This document shows, in pieces, positions 20,850 through 23,412 of a stretch of DNA of 23,412 nt (position 1 is its first letter; every line of letters begins with the position of its first letter). The stretch comes from an uncultured Collinsella sp. (GTDB lineage: Bacteria; Actinomycetota; Coriobacteriia; Coriobacteriales; Coriobacteriaceae), in NCBI GenBank assembly GCA_900766165.1, contig CAAFUK010000094.1, forward strand, positions 1-23,412, in the 5' to 3' direction. The position numbers were made by a program, and so were the translations under genes. Under the pieces are notes generated by a model. It saw only the letters and a program-made list of their open reading frames with translations, searched no databases and was not told the DNA's origin.

Positions 20850-23412
20850 TTACTCCTTCTCGACCGCGCGCATGATCGCCTTGTAGATCTCCATCAGCGG
20901 GATGATCAGGAAGGCCAGGCCCAGCGCGGCAAGAACGCCCTTGAGCTCAAGCGTCACAGGGCCAAAGAACATCTCGGCAAGCGTCGGCTGTACGGTCACG
21001 ATCACCGTCAGCACCAGCGCCAGCGCAGCGGAAGCCCACAGCCACTTGTTCTGCTTCTTCATGGTGAACAGCGACGCACGACGGCTGCGCATATTGAAGC
21101 AGTGGAAAATCTCGACCATGTTGAGCGTGATGAACGCCATCATCACACCTTCCTCGTCGGCATTGCCGGCGATCATATCGGCGATGTGGATGTAGCCCAT
21201 GTCAAAGTACACGCCCACAAAGAAGCTCGCCAGCACCAGCACGGTGATGATCAGACCCTGGACCACGCAGTCCAGACCCATATTGCCGGCAAAGACACCG
21301 TCCTTGGCGTTGCGCGGCTTGCGCTTCATAATGTCGCCCTCGGCGTCCTCCATGCCCAGCGCGAGCGCGGGGAAACAGTCGGTGACCAGGTTCACCCACA
21401 GCAGCTGCACCGGCTGGAAGATGGTAAAGCCGATGAGCGTGGCGATGAACACCGAGAAGACCTCGGCAAGGTTGGCCGAAAGCAGGAACTGGATGACCTT
21501 GCGGATGTTGTCGTAGATGCGACGGCCCTCTTCGCAGGCACCGATGATGGTGGCGAAGTTGTCGTCGGCAAGCACCATGTCGGCGACGTTCTTGGTGACA
21601 TCGGTACCGGTGATGCCCATGCCCACGCCGATGTCGGCGCGCTTGATGGACGGGGCGTCGTTGACGCCGTCGCCCGTCATGGCCACGATCTGGTCGCGCG
21701 ACTTCCAAGCCTCGACGATGCGGGTCTTGTGCTCGGGCTGGACGCGGGCGTACACGCCGTAGTCCTCGATGTGCGCGTCGAGCTCCTCTTCGCTCATGCG
21801 ATCGAGGTCGGCACCGGTGATGGCCTGGCTGCGATCGGTGACGATGCCCAGCTGCTTGGCGATGGCCACGGCGGTGTCGATGTGGTCGCCCGTGATCATG
21901 ACGGTGCGGATACCGGCATCGTGCGCCTCGCGGATGGCGTCGGCGACCTCGGGGCGGACAGGGTCAATCATGCCGGACAGGCCGCAGAAGACCAGGTCGT
22001 GCTCGAGCGCAGCGGGGCTGCAGTCGCTCGGGACCTCGGTGTAGGTGCGGCTTGCCAGCGCCAGCACGCGCAGAGCCTCGTCGGCCATGGCCTTGTTGGC
22101 GGCCACGAGCTCGGCGCGACGCTCCTCGGTCAGCGGGACGACCTTTTCGCCCTCGTAGATATGGGTGCACAGGCCGATCACCACGTCGGGCGCGCCCTTG
22201 GTGTACTGCTCGTACTCGCCATCCAGGGTCTCGACGATCACGGACATCATCTTGCGGCCCGAGTCGAACGGGGCCTCGCCCACGCGCGGATGCTCGGCAG
22301 TCAGGCCGGTGAGGCCAGCCTTGCCGGCGTCGTTGACGAGCGCGCACTCGGTCGGCTCGCCCACGGCCTCGCCCAGCTCCTCGTCCCACTGGGCATCGGA
22401 GCACAGCGCCATACCGGCCAGGAACTTCTCCTTAGGCGCGGCGAGCTCGTGCTTGACGACGGTCATCTTGTTTTGGGTAAGGGTGCCGGTCTTGTCAGAG
22501 CAGATGGTCTGCGTGCAGCCGAGGGTCTCGACGGCAGAGAGCTTGCGGATGATTGCCTGGCGCTTGGCCATCTTGGTCACGCCGAGCGACAGCACGATGG
22601 TTACGACGGCGACCAGGCCCTCGGGGATGGCGGCGACGGCGAGCGAGACGGCAACCATAAAGGTGTCGAGCAGGGCGGTCGGGTCGGTGAGGACGTTGCC
22701 CACGCCGTGGCGGATGATATCGACGCCAAAGATGACGACGCAGATGACGATCACCATGATGGTAAGGATGCGGCTGAGCTCGGCGAGCTTAACCTGCAGA
22801 GGCGTGAGCTCTTCCTTGGCCTCGGCCAGAGCGCCGGCGATCTTGCCCATCTCGGTGTTCATACCGGTGCCGACCACGACGGCGCGGCCACGGCCGTACA
22901 CCACGGTGGAGCCCATGTAGCACATGTTCTTGCGGTCGCCGAGCGGCACGTCGTCGGTGCCGGCGGCGAGCTCAATGACGTTGGCATGCTTCTCGACGGG
23001 CACGGACTCGCCGGTAAGGGCGGCCTCCTCGATCTTCATCGTGGCGCTCTCGAGCACACGGCAGTCGGCCGGGACGGAGTCGCCCGCCTCGAGCATGATC
23101 ACATCGCCGGGCACGAGCTCGGCGCTCGGCAGGTGCACGAGCTTGCCGTCGCGCAGCACCTTGGACTGCGCCGCGCTCATCTCCTGCAGGGCCTCGAGGG
23201 CCTCCTCGCTTTTAGCCTCCTGAACCACGCCCAGCACTGAGTTGACGATAACGACGAACATGATGATGGCGACATCGGCAAAGTCCGCCTCGCCCTTGAC
23301 CATGCCCGTGAGTGCGCTGATGACGGCGGCAACGATCAGCATGATGACCATGGGGTCGGCCATCTGCTCAAAGAAGCGCTTCCACAACGGGGTCTTCTCG
23401 GCTTCCTCGAGC
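20850..23412 (-). CDS. Calcium-type P-type ATPase (5' end outside the window)
   Basis: P2A-like ATPases pump divalent cations, typically calcium, out of the cytoplasm using an aspartyl phosphate intermediate. The visible part has TGES in the actuator domain (about visible residues 125-128), the transmembrane-4 motif AAIPEGL (252-258), the phosphorylation motif SDKTGTLTQNK, TGDGVNDAPSIKRADIG and the membrane motifs SANLAEVFS and LLWVNLVTD, whose Asn, Glu and Asp match calcium-binding positions in SERCA. The frame continues past 23412 with LEEAEKTPLWKRF, so the gene is cut by the window edge and a TTG at 23387 is not its start. The ion is inferred from the family. It ends next to the inverted repeat at 20749-20837. 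Confidence 0.93.
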   Translation of the reverse strand, partial: LEEAEKTPLWKRFFEQMADPMVIMLIVAAVISALTGMVKGEADFADVAIIMFVVIVNSVLGVVQEAKSEEALEALQEMSAAQSKVLRDGKLVHLPSAELVPGDVIMLEAGDSVPADCRVLESATMKIEEAALTGESVPVEKHANVIELAAGTDDVPLGDRKNMCYMGSTVVYGRGRAVVVGTGMNTEMGKIAGALAEAKEELTPLQVKLAELSRILTIMVIVICVVIFGVDIIRHGVGNVLTDPTALLDTFMVAVSLAVAAIPEGLVAVVTIVLSLGVTKMAKRQAIIRKLSAVETLGCTQTICSDKTGTLTQNKMTVVKHELAAPKEKFLAGMALCSDAQWDEELGEAVGEPTECALVNDAGKAGLTGLTAEHPRVGEAPFDSGRKMMSVIVETLDGEYEQYTKGAPDVVIGLCTHIYEGEKVVPLTEERRAELVAANKAMADEALRVLALASRTYTEVPSDCSPAALEHDLVFCGLSGMIDPVRPEVADAIREAHDAGIRTVMITGDHIDTAVAIAKQLGIVTDRSQAITGADLDRMSEEELDAHIEDYGVYARVQPEHKTRIVEAWKSRDQIVAMTGDGVNDAPSIKRADIGVGMGITGTDVTKNVADMVLADDNFATIIGACEEGRRIYDNIRKVIQFLLSANLAEVFSVFIATLIGFTIFQPVQLLWVNLVTDCFPALALGMEDAEGDIMKRKPRNAKDGVFAGNMGLDCVVQGLIITVLVLASFFVGVYFDMGYIHIADMIAGNADEEGVMMAFITLNMVEIFHCFNMRSRRASLFTMKKQNKWLWASAALALVLTVIVTVQPTLAEMFFGPVTLELKGVLAALGLAFLIIPLMEIYKAIMRAVEKE

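Noticed and set aside
21102..23240. 712-codon plus-strand open frame opposite the P-type ATPase gene
   Set aside because: It is the complement of a firmly identified gene. Its His-, Asp- and Leu-rich product has no recognisable motif, which is typical of antisense frames in GC-rich DNA.
23387..23389. TTG at 23387 as the start of the P-type ATPase gene
   Set aside because: The frame continues upstream to the window edge with EEAEKTPLWKRF, which is conserved in this ATPase family, so the gene is cut by the edge.

Overview
The window is GC-rich bacterial DNA, and every gene I can support lies on the minus strand. Codon usage, compact overlapping operons, an actinobacterial-style Tad pilus cluster and housekeeping genes typical of anaerobic gut Actinobacteria suggest a Coriobacteriia genome, probably Collinsella-like. 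The assignment to this lineage is inference; the gene families are read directly from the sequence.

Right to left along the window, which is the direction of transcription, the layout is as follows. At 20850-23412 lies the 3' part of a calcium-type P-type ATPase gene whose 5' end is outside the window. At 20469-20849 is a 380-bp gap with a large inverted repeat and two near-identical 60-nt blocks, each followed by a different GC-rich hairpin with a U-run. Next comes rsgA (19284-20468) with a strong terminator. At 9441-19031 is a continuous, mostly overlapping Tad/Flp type IVc pilus operon: cpaB, cpaE/tadZ, tadA, tadB, tadC, flp, an unknown membrane protein, a short pilin-like gene, a TadE-like gene, a large TadG-like gene, a second TadE-like gene and a DUF192 gene. 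No prepilin peptidase is visible. A small BrnTA-like toxin-antitoxin pair follows (8832-9382), then tRNA-Phe with its own promoter and terminator (8592-8768).

The left third is housekeeping. It holds a GH5-type exo-glucanase-like protein with an altered catalytic motif (7275-8336), rsmI, metG with a terminator, ksgA and tatD overlapping by 11 bp, tRNA-Leu(CAG), an SPFH/band-7 protein coupled to rlmH, and proC. Three genes here modify or help mature the ribosome (rsmI, ksgA, rlmH), and rsgA further right also acts on the 30S subunit.

Points most worth a second look are: TadA with isoleucine in place of the Walker A Thr/Ser; the GH5-like protein with DTP where NEP is expected; a TadE gene whose only sensible start is ATT; the duplicated element upstream of rsgA; a 64-bp duplication of the tRNA-Leu 3' end with its terminator; and GCTGACC repeats upstream of the tad operon next to a perfect TTGACA.
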